From Nonomuraea sediminis (GTDB lineage: Bacteria; Actinomycetota; Actinomycetes; Streptosporangiales; Streptosporangiaceae): a stretch of DNA of 64,000 bases. The stretch is taken from assembly GCF_018531495.1 (NCBI RefSeq), contig NZ_JAHDTI010000010.1:186001-250000 (forward strand), given 5' to 3'. This document shows, one piece after another, positions 16,869 to 25,430 of this stretch. Numbering within the stretch: position 1 is the stretch's first letter; each line of letters opens with the position of its first letter. A program made the translations under genes and the position numbers. The notes under the pieces are model-generated. The model made no database searches and was not told the origin of the DNA. It saw nothing but the letters and a program-made list of their open reading frames with translations.

Positions 16869-17666
16869 ATGAGATTATTCGGTGCCGCACTGGCGAGCAT
16901 GGCGGTGGTGGCGGGGGTGGTGACGCCCGCGGCGGCGGCCACCACGACCTCGGCCGGCGACTGGTGGCACCCCAAGGCAGGGCTGAGCTGGCAGTGGCAG
17001 CTCAGCGGCAAGATCGACACCTCGGTGAAGGCGGACGTCTACGACGTCGACATGTTCAACACCTCCGCCGCGACGGTGTCGGCCCTGCACGGCCTGGGAC
17101 GCAAGGTCGTCTGCTACATCGACATCGGCGCGGCCGAGCAGGGACGTCCCGACTACAAGGACTTCCCGAAGTCCGTCCTGGGCAACCAGGTCGACGGATG
17201 GCCGCAGGAGCGGTGGGTCGACATCAGGCAGCTCGACGTGATCAAGCGCATCTGGTCCGCCCGCCTCGACCAGTGCAAGGCCAAGGGCTTCGACGGCGTC
17301 GAGGCCGACCTGGTGGACGCCTACCAGGCGGACTCCGGCTTCCCTGTCACCGCCAAGCACCAGCTCGCCTTCAACCGCATGCTCGCCCAGGGCGCCCACG
17401 AGCACGGCCTGGCGATCGGTCTGAAGAACGACCTCGACCAGGTCCCGCAGCTGGTCGGCGACTTCGACTTCGCGGTGAACGAGCAGTGCGCCGAGTACCA
17501 CGAGTGCTCCACGCTCACGCCGTTCATCAAGGCGGGCAAGCCGGTCTTCCACGCCGAGTACACGGTGCCGCTGAGCAAGTTCTGCCCTGAGTCCAAGCGG
17601 CTCGGGCTGAGCTCCATCAAGAAGACCCTGGAGCTCACCGCCAAGCGCGAGACCTGCCCCGCCTGA
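16869..17666 (+). CDS. Secreted GH114-like (endo-alpha-1,4-polygalactosaminidase family) protein
   Basis: 265 residues. The signal peptide is MRLFGAALASMAVVAGVVTP with cleavage after AAA. The mature part follows the TIM-barrel pattern of glycoside hydrolase family 114: SWQWQLSGKID, YDVDMFNTSA, GRKVVCYIDIGAAEQGRPD, FDGVEADLVDAYQ, GLKNDLDQV and AVNEQCAEYHECS. The conserved acidic residues in YDVDMF and VEAD are the likely catalytic ones. It probably cleaves a galactosamine-containing or related exopolysaccharide outside the cell. A GAGGAGAAGG Shine-Dalgarno fixes the start. Confidence 0.85.
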   Translation: MRLFGAALASMAVVAGVVTPAAAATTTSAGDWWHPKAGLSWQWQLSGKIDTSVKADVYDVDMFNTSAATVSALHGLGRKVVCYIDIGAAEQGRPDYKDFPKSVLGNQVDGWPQERWVDIRQLDVIKRIWSARLDQCKAKGFDGVEADLVDAYQADSGFPVTAKHQLAFNRMLAQGAHEHGLAIGLKNDLDQVPQLVGDFDFAVNEQCAEYHECSTLTPFIKAGKPVFHAEYTVPLSKFCPESKRLGLSSIKKTLELTAKRETCPA

Positions 17667-17680
17667 CGGGAACGTCCTCG

Positions 17681-17713
17681 GACCACCGCTCACCGCGACC
17701 GTGAGCGGTGGTC
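17681..17713. terminator. Bidirectional intrinsic-type hairpin
   Basis: A perfect 13-bp stem (GACCACCGCTCAC / GTGAGCGGTGGTC) with a 7-base loop lies between two convergent stop codons, overlapping the last bases of the leftward methyltransferase gene. There is no T-run, as is usual for actinobacterial terminators. Confidence 0.85.
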
Positions 17714-18503
17714 ACCGGCGGGGTGTGACGCCGCGCACTGCCCAGGCGCGGGCAGGCAGGGTGATCGATCCGTCCGGCGCCGCCGGAAGGCGCTCGCGGA
17801 GCCGGTCCCGCAGCGCCGCGCGGCGCTCCTCGGGCAGTGACACGGCATAGGCCGGGGCCGGGCCCTGGCCGCCGAGGAACGGCCGCCAGTAGTCCTCGAA
17901 ATCCCGGAACACCGCGGCCACCTCGATCGGCTCGACCAGGACCTCGCCCATCCCGCCCCACAACCCGCGCAACGGCTCCGGCCGGCACAACGGGAACCGG
18001 ACCCCTTCGTCCAGCTCCTCCGCGTCCGGATCGAGCTCGGCGGCGACCGCCCAGAAGGTGCGGATGATCCCCATCCGGCCGGCGTAGTCCCAGACGAACG
18101 CCGCGACCGTCCCTCCCGGCGCGGCCACCCTGGCCAGCTCGGCCACCGCCGCCCGCGCGTCCGGCACGAAGTTCAGCACCAGCCCGCTGACCACGGCGTC
18201 GAACCGGCCGTCCTGGAAAGGCAGCGCTCCCGCCTCGGCGGTCTCGAACCGGACCCGCGGATCGGCGCCCAGCCGCCGCGCGTGCGCCAGGAATCCGTCC
18301 GACGGATCGACCCCGACCACCTCGGCGGGCTCGGCCGCGTCCAGCACCGCGGCGGTCAGCGCGCCGGTGCCGCACCCGACGTCCAGCCAGCGCCGTCCGG
18401 CCGGTACGGCGAGCCAGGACACGAACGCCGCGGCCACCGACCGGCTCCACCGGCCGATGTAGTCCTCGTACGCGCCGCCGACCTCCCAGATCTCTCCGCC
18501 CAT
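17712..18503 (-). CDS. SAM-dependent class I methyltransferase
   Basis: 263 residues, methyltransf_11/25 type. Motif I is WLDVGCGTGALTAAVL, followed by acidic VVGVDPSDGF, then AEAGALPFQDGRFDAVVSGL and the post-motif LARVAAPGGTVAAFVWDY. No specific substrate can be assigned. It ends in the shared hairpin at 17681-17713 and faces away from the histidine kinase gene at 18633. Confidence 0.88.
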   Translation of the reverse strand: MGGEIWEVGGAYEDYIGRWSRSVAAAFVSWLAVPAGRRWLDVGCGTGALTAAVLDAAEPAEVVGVDPSDGFLAHARRLGADPRVRFETAEAGALPFQDGRFDAVVSGLVLNFVPDARAAVAELARVAAPGGTVAAFVWDYAGRMGIIRTFWAVAAELDPDAEELDEGVRFPLCRPEPLRGLWGGMGEVLVEPIEVAAVFRDFEDYWRPFLGGQGPAPAYAVSLPEERRAALRDRLRERLPAAPDGSITLPARAWAVRGVTPRR

Positions 18504-18632
18504 GCCCCGACGGTACGCCGCAGGAGCGTGCGCTATTGCGGCAACTCGGGCGTCCGTTTCAGGGCTTCGCTTGAGATCGCGTCGAGGTCGATGGATCTTT
18601 GAAGCCGGCTCGTCAGAAGGGCATGACTCCAG

Positions 18633-19850
18633 ATGCAGCCATCACCCGCCCGCGGCCCCGGGCGGACCTCTCTGGGCTGGCGAGATCCGCTGTTCCTGGC
18701 CTCCAGGCCCAGCGGTGAGCGCGTGCGCAGGTTCGTGGCGATGTTGCTGATGCTGCAGCGGCTCAGCTACCTGCTGCCCGCGTGCGCGAGCCTGTTCGCC
18801 GACGAGGTGCTCTTCTCCGACCGGTGCCGCAACGCGGTCCTGCTCGCGCTGGCCCTGGCTTGGAACGTGACGCTGTTCCAGTGGGTCGCGCGGCGCGGCT
18901 GGTTCACGCCCCTGGCCGTGGTGATCGACGCCCTGGCCACCTGCGTCTTCATGGTCGGGGTCACGGGTGTCTGCCTGCCGGAGTCGGGCACGTGCGAGTC
19001 CAACTGGTCCTCGCACGCCCTGCTGGCGACCGGGGCGCTGATCGGCGCGGTCAGCGAGCGCGCGATCCAGTTCGCCGCCCTGCTGCCGGCGATCGTGGTC
19101 TACGCGATCGCGCACGCCGACGATCTCGGCCTGCACACCCCGTTCGTGCTGGAGCTGGCCGTACGGGTCAATAGCTATGTCTGGTTCGCGGTCATCGTCT
19201 TCTTCATCCGCCGCTACCTGGCCGCCCAGGCCATGCGGCTGGACGGGCTGACCGAGCAGCGGCTGACGGCCGAGGCGGAGCGGGTCGCCGAACAGGCCAG
19301 GCTCGCGCACTATCGGCAGTTGCACGACACGGTCCTGGCCACGCTGACCGCGATCGCCCGGGGCGGGCTGGATCACCGCACGGAGGAGGTGCGGCGGCGG
19401 TGCGCCGCGGACGCGGCCTACGTGCGGGCGCTGATCAGGCAGGACGCCGCCGGCCCCGCCACCGGACTGGGCAACGGCCTGGCCCGGGCCGTGGCCAGGG
19501 CGGCGGGGCTGGGCCTGTGCGTGCGCTTCGCCGACGAGGCGCTGCCGGAGGATCTGCCCGCCGGTGTGGCCGCGGCCATGACGGAGGCCGCCGAGGAGGC
19601 GCTCAACAACGTGGCCAGGCACTCCGGGGAGCGTGATGCCTGGCTCACCGCCATCGCGGTGGACGGTGTGGTCACCGTCCGCGTGGTCGACCGCGGCAGC
19701 GGTTTCGATCCGGGCCGGGTCGAGCTCGGCTACGGATTACGCTCCTCGGTCATCGACCGCATGCGCGAGGTCGGCGGCCGCGCGGAGATCATCACCGCTG
19801 CCGGTGAAGGGGTGTGCGTGGAGCTCAGGTGGCCAGACCGTCCTCCCTGA
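18633..19850 (+). CDS. NarL-system sensor histidine kinase (HisKA_3 type)
   Basis: 405 residues with about five to six N-terminal membrane segments and no large extracytoplasmic domain. The dimerisation helix carries the phospho-acceptor in RQLHDTVLATLTAI (H-D-T). The ATP-binding domain shows EEALNNVARHS (N box) and VVDRGSGFDP (G box), then GYGLRSSVIDRM. It points toward the opposing response regulator gene and the two overlap by 26 bp at their 3' ends, so this is a split, convergent two-component system. Its position beside the lanthipeptide genes suggests it senses envelope stress or the product. Confidence 0.9.
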   Translation: MQPSPARGPGRTSLGWRDPLFLASRPSGERVRRFVAMLLMLQRLSYLLPACASLFADEVLFSDRCRNAVLLALALAWNVTLFQWVARRGWFTPLAVVIDALATCVFMVGVTGVCLPESGTCESNWSSHALLATGALIGAVSERAIQFAALLPAIVVYAIAHADDLGLHTPFVLELAVRVNSYVWFAVIVFFIRRYLAAQAMRLDGLTEQRLTAEAERVAEQARLAHYRQLHDTVLATLTAIARGGLDHRTEEVRRRCAADAAYVRALIRQDAAGPATGLGNGLARAVARAAGLGLCVRFADEALPEDLPAGVAAAMTEAAEEALNNVARHSGERDAWLTAIAVDGVVTVRVVDRGSGFDPGRVELGYGLRSSVIDRMREVGGRAEIITAAGEGVCVELRWPDRPP

Positions 19851-20466
19851 CGCGGGCGGCGAGCTCCAGCTTGGTGTAGGCGGGCCGGCCCGCCTTGCGG
19901 TACTTGTCCTTGACGCGTTGCAGGTAGTTCTTGGCGGTCCCCGGCTGCACCCCGGCGCTGCGGGCCGCCGCGGTGAGCGTCATGCCGGAGGCGTAGGCGA
20001 GCAGGATGGCACGTTCCTGTGGAGACAGGACGGGCCGGTCGTCGTCGCGGTCGGCGAGCCAGCCGAGCGCCAGTTCCGGGGAGATGGCCACCTCCTCCTT
20101 GGCCACCTCCCTGATCTTCGCCACCAGGGCCGCCAGGTCGTGGTCCTTGGTGAGGTACCCGCCCGCTCCGGCGCCGATCATCCGCCTGGCCATGTCGCAC
20201 GAGGTCACCACGCTGACCACGAGCACCCGCCGGCACAGCCGTACCAGTGTGCGCACGTTGTCCACGGGGTCGGAGCCGTCGGCCAGCAGCAGGTCGAGCA
20301 GCACCACGTCGGCCGGCGACGGCTCGGTCCTGAGCAGCTCGGCGACGGTGGCGGCCCGCCCGGTCAGCCGGACGTCGGGGACACCGGCCAGCCACGCGGC
20401 CAGTCCCTCGATCAGCATCCGGTCATCGTCTACGACGGAAACGGTGATCACGCCTGTCTTTCCCAT
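19825..20466 (-). CDS. NarL/LuxR-type response regulator
   Basis: 213 residues. The receiver domain has the acidic pocket VVDDDR, the phospho-acceptor Asp in VVLLDLLLADG, and the conserved Lys in GYLTKDH. The C-terminal LuxR helix-turn-helix is LSPQERAILLAYASGMTLTAAARSAGVQPGTAKNYLQRVKDKY. It is divergent from the lanthipeptide precursor gene (gap 20467-20558), an arrangement that suggests control of the lan promoter. Partner kinase is the convergent 18633 gene. Confidence 0.9.
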   Translation of the reverse strand: MGKTGVITVSVVDDDRMLIEGLAAWLAGVPDVRLTGRAATVAELLRTEPSPADVVLLDLLLADGSDPVDNVRTLVRLCRRVLVVSVVTSCDMARRMIGAGAGGYLTKDHDLAALVAKIREVAKEEVAISPELALGWLADRDDDRPVLSPQERAILLAYASGMTLTAAARSAGVQPGTAKNYLQRVKDKYRKAGRPAYTKLELAARVREDGLAT

Positions 20467-20496
20467 ATCCGGAATGTCATGTCAAGTGCGCAGTTA

Positions 20497-20540
20497 TGGC
20501 GGCTATCCGCCACGGATCCGGCAACGGAACATGGCGCCAT
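20497..20540. promoter_or_regulatory. Dyads in the lanA upstream region
   Basis: Upstream of the precursor gene are a perfect inverted repeat TGGCGG-CTAT-CCGCCA (20497-20512) and a 10-bp palindrome ATGGCGCCAT (20531-20540). They lie between the response regulator start and the precursor's GGAGAAGGGAG ribosome-binding site and are candidate sites for the adjacent NarL-type regulator. Confidence 0.5.
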
Positions 20541-20558
20541 CTGGAGAAGGGAGCCAGC

Positions 20559-20744
20559 ATGACCATCACCCTCGAAAGAGCCGAGGAGATCGTCGCCGCC
20601 TGGAGGGCGGGCGAGGAGGACAGCCCGGTAGGCCCGATGCTGCCCGGCACGTACGTCGAGTCCGAGATCACCATGACCGGGCCGGGTTACTCCGGCAGGT
20701 GCGGGACCGCCTGCTCGGGTTCCTACACCCGTTACTGCTGCTGA
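20559..20744 (+). CDS. lanA: Class II lanthipeptide precursor (LanA)
   Basis: 61 residues starting MTITLERAEEIVAAWRAGEE, immediately before a LanM gene. The leader part resembles mersacidin-type leaders (EEIVAAWR), but the usual NPAG segment is replaced by GPMLPG. The C-terminal half carries S45, T50, S53, S55, T57 plus C48, C52, C60 and C61 in GYSGRCGTACSGSYTRYCC. S35, T38 and T40 could also be modified depending on where the leader ends. No GG or GA double-glycine site is evident, and the leader boundary is not determined. A GGAGAAGGGAG ribosome-binding site and the 16-bp gap to lanM support the call. Confidence 0.9.
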   Translation: MTITLERAEEIVAAWRAGEEDSPVGPMLPGTYVESEITMTGPGYSGRCGTACSGSYTRYCC

Positions 20745-20760
20745 GCGGGGACGGGAGCAC

Positions 20761-23574
20761 ATGGCCGGTGAGTTCGACCCTCCGCTGGACCCGCTGATCG
20801 GACCGATCCTGGCCGACCTGGAGACCGGGCTGGGGTCGCTCACCGGCCTCACCCCGGCCGAGCGACGCGCCATCCTGGCGGGCGCCGCGACCTCCGTCGA
20901 GGAGGACGTCCGCCGCAAGATCACCAGGGTGCTGGTGCTGGAGCTGAACGCCGCCCGGCTGTCCGGGCGTCTGACGGCCGCCGACCCCGCCGCTCGATGG
21001 GAGGAATGGAAGCAAAGTGTGGCGGAACCGGCATTCTGGTCCGGCTTGGCGGTGCCGTACCCCAGCATGACGGCCAGGCTCGCGACGGTGATCCGCCACC
21101 GGTGCGAGGCCGCCTACCGTTTCGCCGAACGCTACGCCGCGGACCGCGCGGCGCTGGCCACCCTCCCGGGAGCACCTTCAGGTGCGCTCGAACGCGTCGA
21201 GTTCGGCGCGGGAGACAGCCACCGGGGCGGGCAGACCGTCGTCGCGGTGCACGGCGAGGACGGCCGGGTGGTCTACAAACCGCGCTCGCTGGCGGTGGAC
21301 GCGGCGCTCGCCGAGCTGCTCACGCACCTCGGCGTCTCCACGATGCGGGTGCCCGCGGTGGTGATCGGGCAAGGGTACGGCTGGGCCGAGCACATCGAGC
21401 ACCGCTACTGCGCCGACACGGCGGAGCTGCGGGCCTTCTACCGCGGCATGGGCCACTGGCTGGCGCTCATGCGCCTGCTCGGCGGCAGCGACCTGCACTC
21501 CGAGAACCTCATCGCCGCAGGGCCCCACCCCGTGGTCGTCGACTGCGAGAGCCTGTTCACCCCGCACGCCAGGGCACGTCCCTCGGGGTACGGCCAGGCC
21601 GTCGACCTGGCGGTGCAACTGGTGGACACCTCGGTCATGCGCACCGGGCTGCTCCCCGGGCGAGGGGTGGCGCTGGGCTGGCGCGGTGTGGACATGTCGG
21701 CGGCAGGCGCGCTGCCCGGCCAGCAACCGGAGGTCGAACTGCCGGTGGTGCTCGGCGCGGGCACCGACAGCCCCCGGATGGGCACCGAGCGGGTGAAGCT
21801 GCCCCCGTCGGCCAACCATCCCAGCCCGGAGCCGGTGCTCGGCAGCTACTGGGACTCGATCATCGCCGGATTCGACGAGCTCGACGAGCGGCTGACCGAA
21901 CTGGACCGGTCGGGCAAGCTCGAGCCGCTGCTGGCGGGCTTCGCCGACTGCCCGGTCCGCGCGGTGCTGCGCTCCACCGAGTCCTACGCCGAGCTGGGCC
22001 GCATGCTCTGGCACCCCGCCGCGCTGCACGACGAGGCGCCCGCCCGCGCGAAGGCCGCCGCGTTGCTGGCCAAGATGTCGGAGAACGTGCCCGGCGCTCC
22101 CGGCGACGCCGCCATCATCGCCGCCGAGGTCGACGAGCTGTGCCACGGCGACATCCCGATGTTCGACACCACCCCGCGCGTCGGCGTGCTCAACGGCCCG
22201 GCGGGCACCAGGTGCGGCCCGGAGCTCGACCTGGTCGCCGACGCCGTGACCCGCTGGCGGGGGCGCGACCACGGCCTGGACCGCAGGGTGGCGCAGGCGG
22301 CGCTGGTCAGCGCCTACCTCAACGAGGGCTGGATGCCGGAGGACATGGGGCTCTCGCCCGGCGTCATCCGCACCGAACGCCTGGCCCCCCGGCGGCGGCA
22401 GGTCGCGGTCGGCATCATGCGCGGCGTGCTCGACCACGCCGTGCGCGGCGCGGACGGCACGGTCACCTGGATCACCCCGGTGCTCAACCCCACCGGCTGG
22501 GCCGTACAACCGCTGTCCGCCGACCTGTACAACGGAGCCCACGGCGTGGCGATCCTGCTGACCTCCTACATCCGGGAGGCCGCCGAAGGCAGGGCCGAGC
22601 CGGTCGAGGAGCTGCCCGGCCTCCTGGAGGCGGTCCTGCGCACGATCCGCATCACGGAGGATCGCGACGCCGCCAAGCGGCAGGAGGACATACGGCTGCG
22701 GCCGGAGCCTCCCGGCGCCTACCTCGGCATCGCCTCGCAGGTGTGGGGCTGGCTGCTGCTGCGGAGACTCGGCGCGGCCGGAGAGGAGGCGCTGGTACGC
22801 GCTCGCGCGCTGGCGGAGCTGCTGCCCGAGTCGATCGAGGCCGACGACAGCTACGACCTCCTCTCCGGGATGGCGGGAGCGATCGTCCCGCTGCTGCGGC
22901 TGGGCGAGCAGACCGGCGAACCCCGATGGGCGGAACTGGCCCACGCGATCGGACACCGCCTGGAGACCCTGGCCGAGCGCCGTCCCGGCGGCCTGTGCTG
23001 GCCCAGCGCGCGCTTCCCCCAGGGCCTCGGTGGGCTGGCCCACGGCGCCACCGGCATCGGCTGGGCCCTGTCCCGGCTGGGCGCGCACGAACAGGCAGAG
23101 GCCGCCTTCGCCTACGAGGACACCCTCTACGACCCCGATCAGCGCGGCTGGGTGGACCTGCGCGGCGACGGGTTCACCGCCGCCGCGTGGTGCCACGGCG
23201 CGGGCGGCGTCGGCATCGTCGCCGCCGACCAGCTCGCCCGCGGGGGCGGCGCCCTGTGGCGTGACAGGCTGGCGCGGGCCGCAGCCTCCTGCTGGGCCGA
23301 CGGCACCGGCTGGAACCACACGCTCTGCCACGGCGATCTCGGCTCATGGGAGGTGATCGAGCACGCGCGGGCGGCAGGCGTCGCTCCGGTGGAACGCGCG
23401 CGGCTTGACGCCCACATCCTGGGCAGCCTGGAGACCAACGGCCCGATCAGCGGCCTGGCCAGGGACGCCTTCGCACCGGGGCTGCTGCCCGGCCTGGGCG
23501 GGGTGGCCTACCAGCTGCTGCGCATGCACCCGGACTGCGCGCTGCCTTCCGTCCTGCTGCCGGACCTGGAGTGA
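20761..23574 (+). CDS. lanM: Class II lanthipeptide synthetase LanM
   Basis: 937-residue bifunctional enzyme that dehydrates Ser/Thr and cyclises with Cys. The N-terminal dehydratase has the kinase-like K173 (VVYKPRSL) and the GGSDLHSEN motif near 241-249. The C-terminal LanC-like cyclase keeps the zinc ligands C811 (WCHGAGG), C856 and H857 (LCHGDLG). All key residues are present, so the enzyme looks active. The ATG has a GGGGACGGGAG Shine-Dalgarno 16 bp after lanA. The stop overlaps the transporter gene. Confidence 0.97.
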   Translation: MAGEFDPPLDPLIGPILADLETGLGSLTGLTPAERRAILAGAATSVEEDVRRKITRVLVLELNAARLSGRLTAADPAARWEEWKQSVAEPAFWSGLAVPYPSMTARLATVIRHRCEAAYRFAERYAADRAALATLPGAPSGALERVEFGAGDSHRGGQTVVAVHGEDGRVVYKPRSLAVDAALAELLTHLGVSTMRVPAVVIGQGYGWAEHIEHRYCADTAELRAFYRGMGHWLALMRLLGGSDLHSENLIAAGPHPVVVDCESLFTPHARARPSGYGQAVDLAVQLVDTSVMRTGLLPGRGVALGWRGVDMSAAGALPGQQPEVELPVVLGAGTDSPRMGTERVKLPPSANHPSPEPVLGSYWDSIIAGFDELDERLTELDRSGKLEPLLAGFADCPVRAVLRSTESYAELGRMLWHPAALHDEAPARAKAAALLAKMSENVPGAPGDAAIIAAEVDELCHGDIPMFDTTPRVGVLNGPAGTRCGPELDLVADAVTRWRGRDHGLDRRVAQAALVSAYLNEGWMPEDMGLSPGVIRTERLAPRRRQVAVGIMRGVLDHAVRGADGTVTWITPVLNPTGWAVQPLSADLYNGAHGVAILLTSYIREAAEGRAEPVEELPGLLEAVLRTIRITEDRDAAKRQEDIRLRPEPPGAYLGIASQVWGWLLLRRLGAAGEEALVRARALAELLPESIEADDSYDLLSGMAGAIVPLLRLGEQTGEPRWAELAHAIGHRLETLAERRPGGLCWPSARFPQGLGGLAHGATGIGWALSRLGAHEQAEAAFAYEDTLYDPDQRGWVDLRGDGFTAAAWCHGAGGVGIVAADQLARGGGALWRDRLARAAASCWADGTGWNHTLCHGDLGSWEVIEHARAAGVAPVERARLDAHILGSLETNGPISGLARDAFAPGLLPGLGGVAYQLLRMHPDCALPSVLLPDLE

Positions 23575-25430
23575 GCGACATGGAGGAGGAACTCGCCACT
23601 CCGTACTGGCACCTGGACCGGCCGGACGGGCCTCGGCGCACCCTGCGGCGGCTGCCGGCGATCACCGCGCCCGTGCTGCGGCTCATCTGGCAATGCGGGC
23701 GCCGGCCCGCGCTGACGATCCTCGTCCTGCAGGTCGCCTCGGGTGTCGCGACAGCCAGCGGGCTGCTGGCGACCGCGGCCGTGCTGGACGAACTGCTGGC
23801 CGCGGGAGCGGCGCCCGATCGGCTCGTGGCGGCGATACCCAGCCTGATCCTGGTCGCCTCGATCGTGGCGCTGCGCGGGGCGGCCGAGGCGGCGGTGGAG
23901 CTGGCCAGGGCGCGGCTGGAGCCCGCGCTGCGCCGGGCGGCGGAGGAACGGCTGTTCGCCGCCGCGCTCGGCGTGCAGCTGTCCGACTTCGACGACGTGG
24001 ACTTCTTCGACGGCCTGCACCGGGCGCGCGACCGCGGGCTGTTCCATCTCGAGCGCGCGCTGGGCAACACCGTCGACCTGCTCGGCGCCACCTGCGGGGT
24101 GGCGGCGGCCGCCGCGGGGCTGGCCGTGCTGCACCCGCTGCTGGTGCCGCTGCTCGTGGTCAGCGTGGTCCCGGAGGCGTGGGCGGTGCTGAAGGCCGCG
24201 CGGTACGGCTACGCGGGCATGCGGGGCATGGTCACGCTGAACCGGCGGGTGGACCTGCTCGCCGATCTGGCCACCGAGCGCGAACCGGCGGCCGAGCTGC
24301 GGGCCTGCCAGGCTCAGCCGTACCTGCTTGCCGAGTACCGCCAGGTGGCGGACGTGCTGAAGCAGACCGAGACGCGGGTCGGGGTGTCGATGGCGCGGGT
24401 CAGGGCCGCGGGGCGTGCCGCGGGCGGTCTCGCCATGGCCGCGGTGCTGGCCGTACTCGGGCTGATGCTACATTCGGGCTGGATCGCGCTGGCGGCCGCG
24501 GGCACCGCGGTGATCGCGGTCAGGGTGGCGGCCGCGGCGCTGAGGCAGCTCGCCCAGGCCGCCAACCAGCTGTTCGAGCAGTTCATGTACGTCTCCGACT
24601 ACCACGACTTCCTCGCCGACGCCGAGGCTCGGCGACTGCCTTCCGGCGGTACGGCGGCGCCGCGCTCACCCGAACGCATCACGCTGCACAGCGTCGGCTT
24701 CACCTACCCCGGCAGCCCGCGCCCCGCGCTGCGGGACATCGATCTGACCATCCACGCGGGCCAGACGATCGCGCTGGTCGGCGAGAACGGTTCGGGCAAG
24801 ACCACGCTGGCCAGGGTGCTGGCCGGGCTCTACCGGCCCACGACGGGCACCCTGCGGTGGGACGGGGTCGACAGCTCCGAACTGGACCCGGACACCCTGG
24901 CCGACCGGGTGGTCCTGGTGCCGCAGCAGCCGGTCCGCTGGCCGCACGACGCCAGGACCAACGTCCGCCTGGGCCGCCACGACCGCCCCGACCCGGGAGA
25001 TCTGGCCCTGCACGAGGCCGCCTCGCTGGCCGCGGCCGACGACGTGGTGGCCGGTCTTCCCGCCGGGTGGCAGACCCTGCTGTCCAAGCAGTTCAGGGGC
25101 GGTCACGAGCTGTCGGCGGGCCAGTGGCAACGCCTGGCCGTGGCCCGCGGGCTGTTCCGCGACGGCCCGCTGCTCATCTGGGACGAGCCGACGGCGCCGC
25201 TGGACGCCAAGGCCGAGTACGCGGTCTACGAGACGCTCCGCAAGATCGCGGGCGAGCGGACCGTCCTGCTGATCACGCATCGGCTGACGAGCGTACGGCA
25301 CGCCGACCGCATCTACCTGCTGCACCGTGGGCGCGTCGTCGAGGAGGGCACGCACGAGGAGCTGCTGGCGCTGCACGGGCGCTACGCCGAGCTGTACGCG
25401 CTGCAGACAGGGAAGGCGGCGCGCAGATGA
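23571..25430 (+). CDS. lanT: ABC exporter of the lanthipeptide cluster (LanT-like, no peptidase domain)
   Basis: 619 residues: membrane domain (about 1-340, six helices) fused to an ATPase. Walker A is GENGSGKTT, the signature is LSAGQWQRLAVARGL (the Q-rich form common in lantibiotic and peptide exporters), and Walker B is LLIWDEPTAPLD. There is no C39 peptidase domain at the N-terminus, so leader removal must be done by another protease. The start is GTG 23571 overlapping the lanM stop by 4 bp; ATG 23580 is an alternative. Confidence 0.93.
   Translation: MSDMEEELATPYWHLDRPDGPRRTLRRLPAITAPVLRLIWQCGRRPALTILVLQVASGVATASGLLATAAVLDELLAAGAAPDRLVAAIPSLILVASIVALRGAAEAAVELARARLEPALRRAAEERLFAAALGVQLSDFDDVDFFDGLHRARDRGLFHLERALGNTVDLLGATCGVAAAAAGLAVLHPLLVPLLVVSVVPEAWAVLKAARYGYAGMRGMVTLNRRVDLLADLATEREPAAELRACQAQPYLLAEYRQVADVLKQTETRVGVSMARVRAAGRAAGGLAMAAVLAVLGLMLHSGWIALAAAGTAVIAVRVAAAALRQLAQAANQLFEQFMYVSDYHDFLADAEARRLPSGGTAAPRSPERITLHSVGFTYPGSPRPALRDIDLTIHAGQTIALVGENGSGKTTLARVLAGLYRPTTGTLRWDGVDSSELDPDTLADRVVLVPQQPVRWPHDARTNVRLGRHDRPDPGDLALHEAASLAAADDVVAGLPAGWQTLLSKQFRGGHELSAGQWQRLAVARGLFRDGPLLIWDEPTAPLDAKAEYAVYETLRKIAGERTVLLITHRLTSVRHADRIYLLHRGRVVEEGTHEELLALHGRYAELYALQTGKAARR

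Noticed and set aside
23405..25426. In-frame upstream extension of the flavin oxidase (1,119 residues)
   Set aside because: It lies in the wrong frame relative to lanM and the exporter; composition is shadow-like and the ATGA start at 25427 fits the operon.
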